Origin: Protopterus annectens
Lineage: Eukaryota > Chordata > Ceratodontiformes > Protopteridae
Direction of reading: 5' to 3'
Length of the DNA: 64,000 bases
NCBI RefSeq assembly: GCF_019279795.1
Contig: NC_056732.1
Coordinates: 177,650,581-177,714,580 of the forward strand
In this document: piece by piece, positions 11,290-23,084 of the stretch
Layout of the letters: every line of letters begins with the position of its first letter
Position numbering within the stretch: the stretch's first letter is position 1
Notes under the pieces: model-generated
Seen by the model: only the letters and a program-made list of their open reading frames with translations
The model's database searches: none
Told to the model about the DNA's origin: nothing
Made by a program: the position numbers and the translations under genes

Positions 11290-13143
11290 CCCAAAGCTGA
11301 AGAAAGGGTGGAGGCAGTCAAGAAGAGTAGGGGCTTGCTAGTATGCCCTGCAGGACTACTGTTGCAAAACCCGCCCTGGATATGGAAAAAATAGGCAGGT
11401 GGTAATACTTGAAGGTGCGTACAGGACTCCAGGTAGCAGTTTCCAGATGTCCCTGGTAGGGACACCCCTGAGGAATGCTGTAAAGTTAGAAGTTGCCCTA
11501 GTGGAATGTGTTCTGACCCCCTGAGGGGTTGGTTTCCCATGGTGCTTGTAGCAGAAATGGATGAATTGTACTATCCATTTGGAAATTTTGAAATGGCCTT
11601 GCCCTCTGGTGCAAAGCTGACTAGTAACTGGTCAGATTTCCTGAAGGCCTTAATCCTATCAAGGTAGAATCTGAGCGGTCTATGCACGTCCAAGGAGTGC
11701 AGGATCCTTTCCCTTTATTTTGAGGATTAGGGAAGAAGGTTGGCAAATGGACAGATTGGTTGAGAGCTACAATGGACACCACTTTAAGCATAAAGAAAGG
11801 GTTAAGTCCTGAGGGAAACCCTGTCAGCATGGAAAATAATGAAGGGTTCCGCAGCCATAAGTGCTTGTAGCTCAGACACTCTTCTAGCTGAAGTGATGGC
11901 CAGAAGCAAGGCTGTTTTCCAAGAGAGGAATTTTAACTGCTGATGCTGCAGGCTCAAAGAGGGGTAAGCATGAGCTTTCCCAGTACAAACTTAAGGTCCC
12001 AAGCAGGGGTGGGTGCTCTCCTTGGTGGCCTTAAGTTGTTTGCCCCTCTCAGGAACTGTATGATAAGAGGGTGAGAGAAGAGAGGTGGGGCTCAGTGTTG
12101 TAATGAGCAGAAACGGCAGAGGCATGGATCTTAATGGAGAAGGACAGGCATCTGTGGAGTACGTCTGCCAAGTAATCCAGGATTAGAGGTAAGGAGGGCA
12201 GTGTTCTGTCCTCTCCTTTAGACCGAGTCCGGGGGGGGGGGGATTTAAGGAATAAGCCAGGCTGCAAGAATCATGGTTTGCAGTTGTGGATGCAAGATCT
12301 GTCCCCCCTGCTGAGTGAGGAGGGTTGGGATCTGGGGTAGGTGCCAGGGTGGCACCGGTGACAGGCTGCCAGTAGTGGGTACCAGTGCTGGTGTGGCCAG
12401 TTCAGGGCAATCAGTACTGTCCTTGATCTGTCCTGTCGTATCTTGAGTAATACTCAAGAGAGAAGAGGCAGAGGGGGGAATGCAAAGACTGAGAGGTTTT
12501 CCCACTGGAAGGATACGGCATCCCCTTTCCAGGCCCTGCTGTGAAGGTCCTGGTGCAGAATTTACTGAGCTGGTGATTGCAGGGGGAGGCAAAGAGGTCC
12601 ACCACTGGGGTCCCCATTTCTGGATTAGTATACTGAAGGTGCTGGCATCTAATTGCCACACATGTGGGTCTAGGAGATTTCTGCTTAAGTCGTCTGCCAG
12701 AGAGTTTTGTTTGCCTGGAAGGAATTGAGCTTGCAGATGAATCTGCATGTCCAAGGCAGTGTTCCACAGGGGTCATGCCTAGCCTGCAGAGTGGGTTCCC
12801 CCCGGCTTGTTGATGTACCATATAACTGTGCTGTTGTCTGTTTTTATTAGCAGGAGTCCTGGTGAGAGTAGGGACCTGAAAGCTGTCAAGAGCATAATGA
12901 ACAGCTAGCACCTCATTTTGGTTGATGTGCAGATTAGTTTGACTTGGGCTCCAGTGGCCCTGAATGCACGTGTGCCCCCTCCACCCAGGCATAATCTGAT
13001 GCATCTGTGGTAAGGGTCTGGGCGACGTGGGGTTGAGTAAAGGGAAGTCTCTTGTTGTGGTTACATGCTGCTGCCCACCAAAGAAACTCTGCCCTTAGAC
13101 GAGGTATGACTTTTCCAGGTCCTGAGACTGTTGGCACCAAAGT
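11290..13143 (-). pseudogene. YR, MT-like block and RNase H of DIRS copy C, broken
   Basis: From high to low coordinates: RNase H start TTDASDYAWVEGAH (about 13010) and a frameshifted VWYINKQ-type region (about 12790-12850). Next are DLFASPCNHQLSKFC (about 12590) and the recombinase core-binding piece (12049-12267, SFSIKIHASAVSAHYNTEP). The arginine box lies near 11850-11900 (RRVSELQALMA in mixed frames), then VHLPTFFPNPQNKGK (about 11720) and an H-x-x-R/Y region split between frames (11040-11540). Indels leave no usable protein. Confidence 0.72.
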
Positions 13144-13357
13144 AGTACAGTTGTGTACACTTAACATAAATGTAGATGTTCGAGTGCATTTGCTGTTGCT
13201 GTCATTACATTTGGGTTATCTGCTTGCAGGTTGCCCTCAGTTGGCCTGATTAACAAAGTCTTGGGTCTTCCGTCAGCTGATGTCCCTTCTTCCATGACGT
13301 CAGGTCGTCAGGGGTATAAAACATGCAGCCGACGCCATTACATCAGTTTTTCTTGCC
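13144..13357 (+). promoter_or_regulatory. Left ITR of DIRS copy D with inward TATA/CRE
   Basis: As an inverted copy of the right ITR, this end also carries the promoter pair, here on the plus strand: TGACGTCA at 13295-13302 and TATAAA at 13315-13320. It points into the element and would produce RNA antisense to the genes. The opposing pair is at 18604-18611 (CRE) and 18585-18591 (TATA). Confidence 0.6.
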
Positions 13358-13522
13358 CCAGATGTCAGGTGCCCCCCCCCAATGGGAAGCAATTAAACAA
13401 AAAAGCAGAAAGATATACCTCCAACAAAAAAGCAAATACACCAAAAAGGCTTTTAAGCATAGTAAAGGAAAGTAGAGGTATAGCCAACATAAGTTAGGGG
13501 GCTGGAGGGAGGGTAACCAGGA

Positions 13523-13625
13523 CTACAACAGTGAATACACTGGAACATCTACATTTATGGTAAGTGTACACAACTGTACTATGTTCTTCGTGTTTCACTG
13601 TTGCAGTCATTATATTTGGTTAGAT
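13523..13625. repeat. ICR of DIRS copy D
   Basis: Reverse complement of the outer left end (gtgtacacaactgtact) joined directly to the reverse complement of the outer right end (atgttcttcgtgtttcact). Both halves match this copy's own ITRs, so the copy is internally consistent, unlike H and M. Confidence 0.85.
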
Positions 13626-13781
13626 TCCCAAAGCTATGGTTGGGAGGAGGAATTTAGATAGCATTAGGGCCAGCTATAAAGCCCTGCAAGACTGCAGCGG
13701 CAAAGCCAGCTCTGGATTTAGAGAAAATTGGCAAATGATAATGCTTGGTGAAAGTATGTACAGAACTCCAGGTAGCAGCTT

Positions 13782-14845
13782 CTAGGATGTCCCTGGTAGG
13801 GACGCCTCATAGAAAGGCTGTAGAGGTAGATGCAGCCCTGGTGCAGTGAGGTCTGATCCCCTGGGGATAGGTTTTCCATGGTGTTTATAGCAGAAATGAC
13901 TGCAATGGCTTATCCACTTAGAAATGGTATGTTTTGAAATAACCTTTCCCTCTGCCCCTGCATCAAATGCCACCAGCAGTTGTTCAGATTTCCTTTGAGG
14001 TTTAGTCCTGTCCAAGTAGAATCTAAATTGTCTGTGCACATCTAAGAAATGCAGTATCCATTTCCCCTTTATTCTGTGGATTGGGAAAGAAGGTTGGCAA
14101 ATGAATGGACTGATTAAGAGCCATACTTGATACCACTTTGGGCATGAAGGATGGATTGGTTCTGAGGGACACCCTGTCTGCATGAAAGATGATGAAAGGC
14201 TCCACTGCCATAAGGGCCTGTAATTCAGATACCCTTCTAGCTGAAGTGAGTGCTAAAAGGAAAGCTGTTTTCCAAGAAAGAAAGTTTAAGTCTGCAGTAG
14301 CAGCTGGCTCGAAAGGAGGTAGAGTGAGTTTCTCCAAGACAAAGTTAAGGTCCCAGGCTGGGGTTGGATCTCTCTCCTGATGGTCTCAAATTTTTGGCTC
14401 CTCTGAGGAACTGCTTGAGCAGTGGATGAGAGAAGAGGGGAGGTTCTGTGTTATAATGAGCTGAAATGGATGAGGTGTGTATTTTAATGGAGGAAAAAGA
14501 CAGGCCCTTGTGAAGCATCTCAGTTAAGTATTGTAAAATCTGAGGTAAACTGGGTGCTGCTGTGCTCATCCCTTGAGACTGGTTCCAGGCACAGAATCTT
14601 TTCCATTTTTCAGCATAAGATTTTCTAGTACTAGGCCTCCTTGCCTCTAAAATTATATCCATCACACTTTTGCTGAGGGATGGTAAAGGAGAGATTAAGT
14701 AATTAGCTAGGCTGCTAGGTTCAGTGTTGGAAGCTGAGGGTGCAGAATCTGGTTCTCCTGCTGAGACAGCAGGGAAGGAGTCTGAGGCAGGTGCCATCGA
14801 GATAACCGTGACACACTGAGCAGGAGGCGGTATCAGTGTTGGCAC
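13782..14845 (-). pseudogene. Tyrosine recombinase of DIRS copy D, frameshifted
   Basis: The N-terminal part reads well at 14345-14845, ending in a core-binding domain (EARRPSTRKSYAEKWKRFCA; SSIKIHTSSISAHYNTEPPL). The catalytic part continues at 14023-14337 (SWKTAFLLALTSARRVSELQ, first Arg; RVSLRTNPSFMPK). The end at 13782-14020 keeps an H-x-x-R (PHCTRAAS) but in another frame, with stops near 13800. At least two frameshifts inactivate it. Confidence 0.8.
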
Positions 14846-16501
14846 GGCCAGTCTTGAGCAATCAAAATTATCCTTGGTTTGTCCTGTTTAATTTTTAGCA
14901 GTACTTTGGAAAGCAGAGGCAGAGGGGGGAAGGCATAGACTGATAGTTTTTTTCCAGCTGAAGGAGAAAGCATACACTTTCCAGGCTTGTTTGTGGTAAG
15001 TCCTTGTGCAAAATTTGTCCAACTGGTAATTCTGGGGAGAAGCAAATAGGTCTATATCTGGGCTCCCCCATTTGCTTATCAACATGTTGAAAATCCTTGG
15101 TTCCAGTTGCCACTCGTGTGGGTCGATGAAGTTTCTGCTTAGTCCGTCTGCCAGTGTATTTCATTTTCCTGGTAGGAATTGAGCTTGTAGGTGCACTTGG
15201 TAGCTCAAGGCTGTGTTCCACAATGCCATGGCCACTCTGCAGAGGGGGTAGGAATGTGTACTCCCCCTGCTTGTTTATGTACCACATAACCATGGTGTTG
15301 TCCGTCTTTACCATTAGTTGTCCTGGAAGAATGTAGTCCTTGAAGGCTGTCAGAGCATTCTGTACAGCTAACATTTCTTTTTGATTGATATGTAGGTGTA
15401 TTTGATTTGGGTTCCATGCACTTCCCTGCCAGGTGAGCCCCCCATGAAGAGTCTGATGCATCTGTAGTTAGGATTTGGGCAGCAGGGGGTAGTGTGAATG
15501 GCAGTCCCTTGTTTGGGTGGCAGGCCTCTGCCCACCATAGGAACTCCAGGCGTAGGCAAGGTATGACAGAAATCATTGTTTCCAGGCTGTACGAATGTTG
15601 ACTCCATAGATTTTTTTAAGTACCACTGTAGTTTCCTCATATGCAGTCTTGCATATGGAATTAGAAGAATGCAGGAAGCCATGAACCCCAAGGCTTGCGG
15701 TATTTGTCTTGCAGATAGCAGGGTTTTTGTGGCCACTTGTCTGAAGTAAGTTACCAAATGAATTTGCTTCTCTGGCGTGAGGAAAGCAATCCGGCCAGTT
15801 GTATTAAAGCTTGCACCCAGGAATGTAATCTGTTGAGAGGGTACCAGTTGTGATTTATTTTTGTTTATGGTGTACCCCAGACAAGTTAGAACCTTTTTTA
15901 CAAACATAGGTTCATATAGCTTCAGATGATTTAGAAGTATGGCCTAGTTTTCTGCCTGAATTAGACAACCATCCAGGTATGGATATACTTGAATATTTCT
16001 TTGCCTGCAAAATGCAATTACTGGAGCCAGGCACCTTGTGAATACCCTGGGCGCAGTAGACAAGCCAAAGGGCAGTGCAGAGAACTGAAAATGCAAGTAG
16101 CCTGCTTTGAAGCGTAGGTACCTTCTGCAAGATTCCCTGATTGGGATGTGCAGGTATGCTTCTTAAATCTAGAGTTGCCAACCAGGCATCTTTGCCTAGC
16201 ATAGGAAGTAACTGGAGAAGAGTCAACATCTTGAATTTTAGAAAGTCCAGAAAGGTGTTTAGACAGGTCCAGAATTGGACGCCATGATTTGTCTTTTCTG
16301 GGTACCAGGAAAAGCCTGGAATAGAAACCTTGTCCCATTTCCTCTTCTGGTACCAGTTGAATAGCCCCCATGTTTAAGAGGGGAAAGTACTTGTTTTTGA
16401 GCCTCTGCCCACTGATTTGGGGGCAGGTCTGACCACCCGTTTGGTGCTGGCAATGTGTGGAAATGAAATCTGTATCCCTGGGACACTATATTTAAAACCA
16501 A
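14833..16501 (-). pseudogene. RT/RNase H/MT-like region of DIRS copy D, broken
   Basis: RT landmarks: GFYSRLFLVPRKDKSWRPILDLS (about 16310), WLATLDLRS (about 16175), then YPYLDGCLIQ (about 15975) where YLDD is expected. The second aspartate is glycine, so the catalytic pair is lost. RNase H: TTDASDSSWGAHLAG (about 15450) and VKTDNTMVMWYINKQG (about 15290). The DLFASPQNYQLDKFC block is near 15050. Frames change near 16230, 15910, 15460 and 15090. Confidence 0.8.
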
Positions 16502-16512
16502 TTAGTCCTGGC

Positions 16513-18411
16513 TTACGAGTTCCCAGTTTTTTGCATGAAGAGCAATCTTCCCCCTAAAGGGGAGGCTAAAAGGTAAGTGCTTGGTAATTTTAAAGGAAAG
16601 TCATTGAGACTGTTCACCATAGGGAGGTGTCTTGTTATTTCCAGATTTGGAAGTGGAGGCCCCCCCCACTGCTTAGTTCTGAGAGTCCCCTGGGACTGAA
16701 ACCTGGTGCTTTTGGTGTGTCTGGGTTTGGCTTGAGAGGATCTGGAAGGAACCAGAAAGGACCAATTCTTAGTAGGCCAGTGCCTACTAAATCTTGGAGG
16801 TTGCACTTGTAATAAATCTTTTACAGTTTGCATAGATTTACCTTTATCTTCCATCTTTTTTTTAGAACTTCTTCAGCCTTATTGCCAAACAGGCGGTCCT
16901 AATTTAAAGGAGCATCCAACAATTTCGCTTTAATATGATCAAGCAGAGATAGCTCCTTAAGCCAAGCATGCCTTCTAAGCACAGACCCAGTAACAGCAGT
17001 CCTGCAAGAGGCCTCTAAAGAATCAAAACCACACTGCAAAGTATGTTTTCCAACTTGTTCAGCAGAATGCAATAAATCCTGTAAATCTTTATTTTCCACA
17101 CAGTCAGAAATCAACATTATTTTCTGTTTAAGTAGTCCAATAATATGCTGTTGATATTTTAACATATGAAATTGACAGTTTAAAGCCCTGATTGCCAATG
17201 TTGCAGAAGTATAAACCTTTTTACCCCATCTATCCAGCGCCCTGGAGTCTCTATCAGAAGGGGCAGGATGTTTAGCAGTAGAAGCCTTAATGCCCTTGGG
17301 CCCCTGAGAAATGGTTTCTGGATCTGCAACAGGATTTTTGAAAAGAAACTTATGGGACTCAGGAACCCTGTAGTATCCATCAGGTTTACTAGGAGCCGGA
17401 GGCAGGGAATCAGGGGGCCATACTGGATTCCGAAAACACATCAACAATGTCTAGTACAGGAGGTATAGCCAAAATGCTTATACTGAGGTAGAAGAAGGAC
17501 ATCCCCAAGCCTCTTTTATGAATCAGAAAATTCCTGACTTTCCCAGTGGAAATGCTCCCTTAAGGTATGTAAAGTTTCCCCAAAAGAAAAGTCCTCGGGG
17601 GGGGGGGGGGAGCAGAGGGAATGGAATCCTGTGCATCAGAATCCTCATAAGTAGGTATGGATAAATCCAGGTCATTAGAAGAGTCAGAAGAAACAGAGTC
17701 CTGATCAGAAGGTTCATAGTCAAGCTCAGCCCTAGGCCTCTTAGAAGAGGGGGGTTGACTACCCCTGATTAGAGTAATTAGATTTTCCGCCATTTTGATA
17801 ATTTGTTTTTTAGGCATAGGGGCCTGAACATGTGGCCTGGTCGTCTTTTTTAGACAGATCGAGATTTAGGCCTTGGTATAGAAGGCGGAGTCGGTTTAAT
17901 ATGCAAGTCTACAGGCCTGAATACACCCTCAGAAGCCGGTGCCTGCACAGTGGCTCTGGACCCATCCAAGGCAGAGACATCCGCGGGTTCCATAGGTGAA
18001 GCATCTCGCGGCATACCGGACTCCGGAATGGGTCTCAGTAGAGGCCTGCAAGTCAGAAGTAGCAGGTATCAGGGGCTGCGAAAGTGCCTCACTGAGTACC
18101 GGCGACTGGTTTAGGAGAAGCATCGTCGGCAGTTTTGGACCTCAACGGTCTGTCTTTATCTTTGCGTTTTTTTCGGAATCCCGGTGGTCAGATGGCTAAC
18201 CGACATCATTTCTGGATAATTAAACCGAGAACCGAAATATTTAGAGGCAAAAATGTACCGGCGACAGATAGTGCGCTGATTAAATAAAGCACCAAACCAT
18301 CAGCAAAGTACATCGTGGTCAGGGCCTAGGCAAGGAATATAGTACAAATGAAAATCTTTATGAGGTATTTGCTTTCCACAAGTAATCCAATTATTAACTT
18401 TTACTGACATC
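16513..18411 (-). pseudogene. Gag-like ORF1 of DIRS copy D, broken
   Basis: The start is the ATG near 18408 (MSVKVNN). The first cysteine of the knuckle is lost (CISCGK has become a W-I-T-C-type box), and a stop follows GPDHDV, so the zinc site is damaged. Later blocks are better kept: PKKQIIKMAENLITLIRGSQ (17760-17817) and a 182-codon run at 16899-17447 with RALNCQFHMLKYQQ, TLQCGFDSLEASC and SVLRRHAWLKE. A 12-base poly-C/G slippage tract lies near 17597. The gene cannot be expressed as one protein. Confidence 0.75.
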
Positions 18412-18731
18412 GCTAAGGAGCAAGAAAAAGTTTCCCCAATGGGGTACTTCGCTTTAAGTTGAAGACTTTGGTTTTGAAACTCGAAAACGTAAATTTCAGG
18501 AGTCGGCCGACCGGCACTTGCGAACTACTTCTGCTTCGGGCACCGCACTGCAAGAAAGACTGATGTAATGGCGTCAGCTGCATGTTTTATACCCTTGACG
18601 GCCTGACGTCATGAAAGAAGGGACAGCAACCGACGCAGGACCCAAGACTTTGTTAATCAGGCCAACTGAGGGCAACCTGCCAGCAGATTACCCTAAATGT
18701 AATGACTGCAACAGTGAAACACGAAGAACAT
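18412..18731 (-). promoter_or_regulatory. 5' leader, promoter and right ITR of DIRS copy D
   Basis: Minus-strand CRE TGACGTCA (18604-18611) followed by TATAAAA (18585-18591), then GACGCCATTACATCAGT and a leader to the gag ATG. Same layout as copies B and K. The end at 18731 is confirmed by this copy's ICR. Confidence 0.62.
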
Positions 18732-19733
18732 CAGAGACTCCATGAGGGGGTTTCAAAGCCATCAAAACATTAAACCCCCCCGAGTGAAATTCTGCCACTC
18801 ACTCTGTGGGTCCTTAGCAGCTGGAGAAATATGGTTAGTCTTTTGTTTTTTCCTTCAAGAGGACGTCCACCTTACAAAACTTAGAAGGCTTTGACCCTGG
18901 ACGGCATTCAACAATAGCAGTTGGAACTTCCTCCCTGACCAAAATCTGAGTAACACCCCTTGGCCCTCCTCCCTTAAATAATCAGCCACAGTTCCACCTG
19001 AATGTCCGAAGCAGACATCTGCAAGGCCTCCAAGGATGTGTGCAAGGTTGAATCCATGCAGGCCTCCAAAACGGTCATGGCAGAAGAATCCAAAGCCATA
19101 ACCAGGTGATCCTCCAGGGCTTTCACTAGCCTCAGGAGAGATGTCTGGCACAGGATGCACAGCAGAAGAATAACACCTAGAATTCTTGACCTTCTGCACA
19201 GATGGCTGTCATTTGGAGTGGGAAGTTCCTTCCACTGTGTCGTTAGCTGAAAGCTTAAGATGCTCCTTCTGAAATACAAGGCCGAGGAAGAAAGGCAACT
19301 ACAAAGAGTCTTAGGAACAAAGGCCTGACTAACTGAACAGGATGTATGGTCGTGGGAAGTACACAGACAAAACATGCTCATGATGGTCTTTATGAGGAAT
19401 CCGTCTCCCACACTGGCATTTACCCTTCTTGAATGACATGAAACCCCACAAGCAACGATACAAAAGAAAAAGACAAAAACCCCAACCGAGCACTTATCTG
19501 GAATGGGCATTCAGACAGACTATCAAGAGATGGCATTCTGACTGGCAGCAAAAGTTCTGAGGATGGTACGTCTGGATGTCACCTTTATGATCCATGCTAT
19601 GTGAGGAGCATACATGTTATGTACAGTGTATCTTAAAAACGTAAAGGCTTTAGTATACTAGCTGGATGTCAGGCCGCCCTTGGTGGGGGATCCCTATTGT
19701 AATGAATATTGCAACAGTGAAATGGAAGGACTC
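18732..19733 (-). pseudogene. E1: old DIRS 5' end (leader and gag N-terminus)
   Basis: On the minus strand an ATG near 19433 opens MSFKKGKCQCGRRIPHKDHH, matching the start, first cysteine pair and I-P-H-K-D of class-2 gag. After a frame change the match continues as SHDHTSC...AFVPKTL (second and third knuckle). An open run extends to 18974. To the right, words like taatg...ttgcaacagtgaaat (19697-19730) look like a diverged right ITR end. Clearly older than the neighbouring copies and of another lineage. Its 3' part is absent beyond copy D. Confidence 0.6.
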
Positions 19734-22430
19734 GGAAGGGATTCCCCCTTCACTTTCGGTAATTAAGAAACTGCAACTTGTAGTCCTGTTGTAGGATCTT
19801 TAAGACCCACTGGTCCTGTATTATGTTTTCACAATTCTAGACAAAAACGACAAGGCACCCTACTATCTATAATGAAGGGGGTGAGGAAGACGGCAGGAAG
19901 GAGGGGTGTTTTTTTTTTTTGAGGGGGGTCAAGGTCTTAGTGGCTCCCAGGCTCATCCTTTGGTCTTGCTGGCCACAGTTTTCTAACCTTAACCTCCCCC
20001 TTTACAACCTTTATACTCCAAAGCAGCACATTGAATAAAGTCCAAGATTTTGTGCTACAATTGTTGCTGAACTTGGGTACCTAGGATCAAAATTCATGCT
20101 TCACTGATTGTAAAGCTCTGCAGTCCTACAGTCTTTTAAAGATACCTTCATCAGGGCATTCAAAAGGGAGATCTCGGACTAATGAGACATTAAGGATCTC
20201 CATATCTTCACATGGTCCTGTAGGGATGGAGTCTACAGAAAGGCATATCTCTGCATTGCAGATCCAGAAGTTGCTGCCCTACGTGATGCATCAAGAGCAT
20301 CATATCCACTTTTTTTTTACTGCCCAGCAACTTCAACAGAGAGATCACATAGTGCAAGCTCTGCCTTCTTCAGATCCAAAATCCCTTCTCCCTTAGCCCT
20401 CATCTTCTCCAGCAGGGATTGCTGATAAGAAATCATGTGAATCTTGCAGAAAGGAGAAGTGTACATTCCCCCTCTCATTCCATAACAGTCAAGTATTTTA
20501 TTCTCCCTGTCACTAACAAGTTGGATGAAAGCAAAGTGGACCCTTTGCTGGAACCCAGTGACACCCCGGCTGTATCAGCTAAAATGTTACAGGAACGTTT
20601 TCTGTAACCATGTAAAAAAAAGTTAAGCTTCCTGAGTGCAAGAGGGAAGGTATCTAAGTGCACTAAAACATCTTCCATGACATGACTGACCAGAGGAAAA
20701 GAAAATGCCCTGGGCTCAGGTAAAAACCTTATGAAAGCTCTACGTCTAGGCTAGCCCTCTGAGTACTCAGACTTCCACTTGAATTATTCCTTCACCTTAT
20801 GAAGCATGTCTTCAAAGGAGAAATCCTCTGGTGGAGAAGCAAACAAGGTGTCCTCTATGTCTGCCTCATAGGGAATGAGAGAAGGAATTTGACCCATATA
20901 GGCTGGGTCATACCGCTCAACGGTAAAGATTTTCACAGAATGTCTAACTTTTTGCCTCATATTTTGGCTTGCTTCTCATAAAATTGTTTTTTTTTTTTGA
21001 CAAATGACTGGCAAATCAAGAACCGAATTGAGTAAATAACATACATTCAAGATTCACACTTCATATCCTTCATAAAATTAATGTTAATGCAAAACTTGTT
21101 ATTCTATCAACTTTTTAAGTGTGTAATAGCAGTATTTAAAAACTATCCCTATTCTTGGGCATTTGCCCCTCCATTACTTACAGCTTTGTCCAGATTTCTT
21201 GCTCAAAGAGGTTGAAAGGCATGGGCTGGGTCTTCTGCCTCATTAACAGGGAAGCTGAATCCTCCAAAGGAAGTTCCACTTCTCTCCCCCAAAGGGCCCA
21301 CTGACACTGCAGGTAGTTCCGGGGATGGCTGTTTGGACTTCGGGAAATAAATTAAATTCACAGCCAACTACAAAAGCTGTTGAGAAGTCTGGGAAGCGGG
21401 TGGACTGACACACCACCCAACCTAAGCTGAGGCAAACTGGCAGGCACTGATTTGACCTTTGGTATTCTGGGACTCAGACTTCAGAAAGAATTGCATTAAA
21501 GGACTCGAATCACAGAAGAACAACTGAGATCTCGACCTGCCCCCCCAGGAATCCCCTTGCAAAAACAAGACTATAGGGATTTCTCCCTCAACCCTAGTAA
21601 TAACACAAGCCTCTGAAAGAGAATCCTTTGGCAAAGGAAGATACATCTATTTCTTTGATTAAGGAGAACATGAGCATAATGGATACCTTGCCAGCCTGCA
21701 GAAGAGGTCTTGACAAGCAGCAACTCCTAAGATTGGGGTTGTGAAAGCACTTCATCTGGAGCCAGCAGACTTAGTGAGGCCAGAATAAAAGGGAATATCC
21801 TGTCTCTCTTGCTGGTTCTCTTCACACTGCCTACTTTTTTTTTTCTTTGCTGGGATGTTATTGGAGGCTCTGGCTAAGCCTGCAGCATTAAGGAACCAGG
21901 CACACTCCCCTTTATCAGTCACAAATTTCCAGAAAGATTTTACATTTTTCCTGACTGCTCTCCATTGGAGAAACTGGTCATAAACACAAACGTATCCATG
22001 TCATGCTCTAGGACAATGCAAAATGGACAATAGTAGTAAAGTTCTTTACGAGACTGCTGTCAATACAATTAACTCTAATATGAGAATCCAAATAAGTATC
22101 ACTATCAGACATCAAATAGTACAGAACTACAGAAAGAAAGAAAATTCCCCACTAGAGTGCTTTTCTTTTCTCTGGAGCAAACCAGCTGAAAGACTGGCAA
22201 CACTCTGGTCATGTACTACAATAAACTACTTGGCAAGAGCAGCATGAAAGTTCTGAAGGTGGCACTGACTGAAGTCCCTTGCACACTACCAATGGCCTTA
22301 CATGGGAAGGAGTCAGCCAAAGCCTTGAGGGAAGGTATAGCTCTGGAAGCTGGGCCACCTATGCTAAGGAAGTGTTGGTCTAGTGGTTAGCCTAACTTCA
22401 CACTAGTCTTAATGACTGCAATTCCTTACA
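19734..22430 (-). pseudogene. E2: old DIRS 5' half (gag and start of RT)
   Basis: A decayed gag in minus orientation. Near 22000-22060 lies a knuckle-like piece (LEHDMDTFVFM against CLGPDHDVASCRFC). Near 21840-21880 is a lysine-rich run (PAKKKKVGSVKRTSKRDR). Near 20840 is PPEDFSFEDMLHKVKE (compare SFGETLHTLREHFHW), and near 20300 GYDALDASRRAATSGS-like codons (compare GFDSLEASCRAAVTGS). The start of RT (DQWVLKILQQDYKLQF) is near 19775. Many stops. It ends at 19734 where E1 begins. The right boundary near 22430 (taatgactgcaa) is approximate. Confidence 0.5.
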
Positions 22431-22816
22431 TAATGGCTACATTTTAACTATCATTTAATATAACCAAGCAGTTTTGCATATGCACCCTCCTCTATGGTGG
22501 TTAAATACAGATCTTTAATGGTTAATCTAGGTCCACAAGCAAATGAAAAGGCTGTGGAATGCTAGCTGATGAATCACAGCATTCAGAAGTAGTTAAAAAA
22601 AATGATCCTAGAATACAACAGTGATAACTTGCTGAAAAATTAGCATGCAGACCTTTCAAAAGGAAAGCGGCTGCATTCATTATTAGCACATGTAAAACTA
22701 GGACTTTACTTGACACCTGCATAGAGTCCTGTTTTGAATGACAGCAGCAGAACTAATCCACAATCAAGCACCAGAGAAGTGTTGTATGTGTGTACACATG
22801 TATAACTATACCTTAC
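22431..22816. other. Unassigned stretch, possibly intron-like
   Basis: About 385 bases with no recognised transposon or gene. If the segment to its right is an exon on the minus strand, this would be the following intron: it begins with GTAAGG read from 22816 downward. I see nothing else in it. Confidence 0.35.
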
Positions 22817-23084
22817 CTCTCCTGATTCTTGACAGAACTGCATCACAATAGTTGAATCATTTGTACAGATATGGAAAATGTCTGCTGAAGTCTGTCACAG
22901 CCTAAAAAGTTCAGCATGCAGCAGAAGGTAATGTCTGGTTTGAATGCTGCATCTCTAGCAAGCTTCTGGGTAAAGAAGGAATAATTATCTCTGCTTTCTA
23001 AACAGACCTTGTGAATTAATTCTGCTGCTAGGGGTGGATCTAAGCAGCCCCTCTTGTTCCTGCTATCAAAGGTGGAGCAAAAAT
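22817..23084 (-). other. Candidate coding exon, 3' part (continued at 35061-35110)
   Basis: On the minus strand a single frame stays open from the far side of copy F through 23084 down to about 22840 (pieces AAELIHKVCLESRD, FFTQKLARDAAFKPDI, MLNFLGCDRLQQ). A one-base shift then opens another frame (CTNDSTIVMQFCQESGE) to the donor-like junction GAG|GTAAGG at 22817/22816. The composition looks protein-like and unlike the transposon proteins here, but I do not recognise the family. It could be a host exon, a pseudogene or an unknown element. Copy F splits it, and the internal shift argues that this allele is not functional. Confidence 0.35.

Larger units (their letters stand above)
10792..13143 (-). 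mobile_element. DIRS copy C (class 2), 3' end only
   Basis: Left ITR (10792 to about 11010), ICR (11184-11280), recombinase, MT-like block and part of RNase H. At 13143 it stops within RNase H/RT sequence (GKVIPRLRAEFLWW), where copy D begins. What follows copy D at 18732 is not the missing RT of this copy, so copy C is truncated as well as abutted. The left ITR has a TATA box reading into the element (ggggtataaaa, near 10962-10972). Confidence 0.82.
13144..18731 (-). mobile_element. DIRS copy D (class 2), full length, decayed
   Basis: About 5.6 kb with left ITR, ICR, recombinase, RNase H, RT, gag and right ITR in the standard order. The ICR second half predicts the right end exactly: the inverse of atgttcttcgtgtttcact... 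is found at 18700-18731. The ITRs match each other over about 170 bases (about 13188-13357 against 18560-18720). Every gene has frameshifts or stops. The copy lies between truncated copy C and the old remnant E1. Confidence 0.88.

Noticed and set aside
22368-22400. tRNA-like A-box word (ggtctagtggttagc) suggesting a tRNA gene or SINE head
   Set aside because: No B-box (GGTTCGAA-type) within the needed distance, no cloverleaf pairing and no SINE tail were found.
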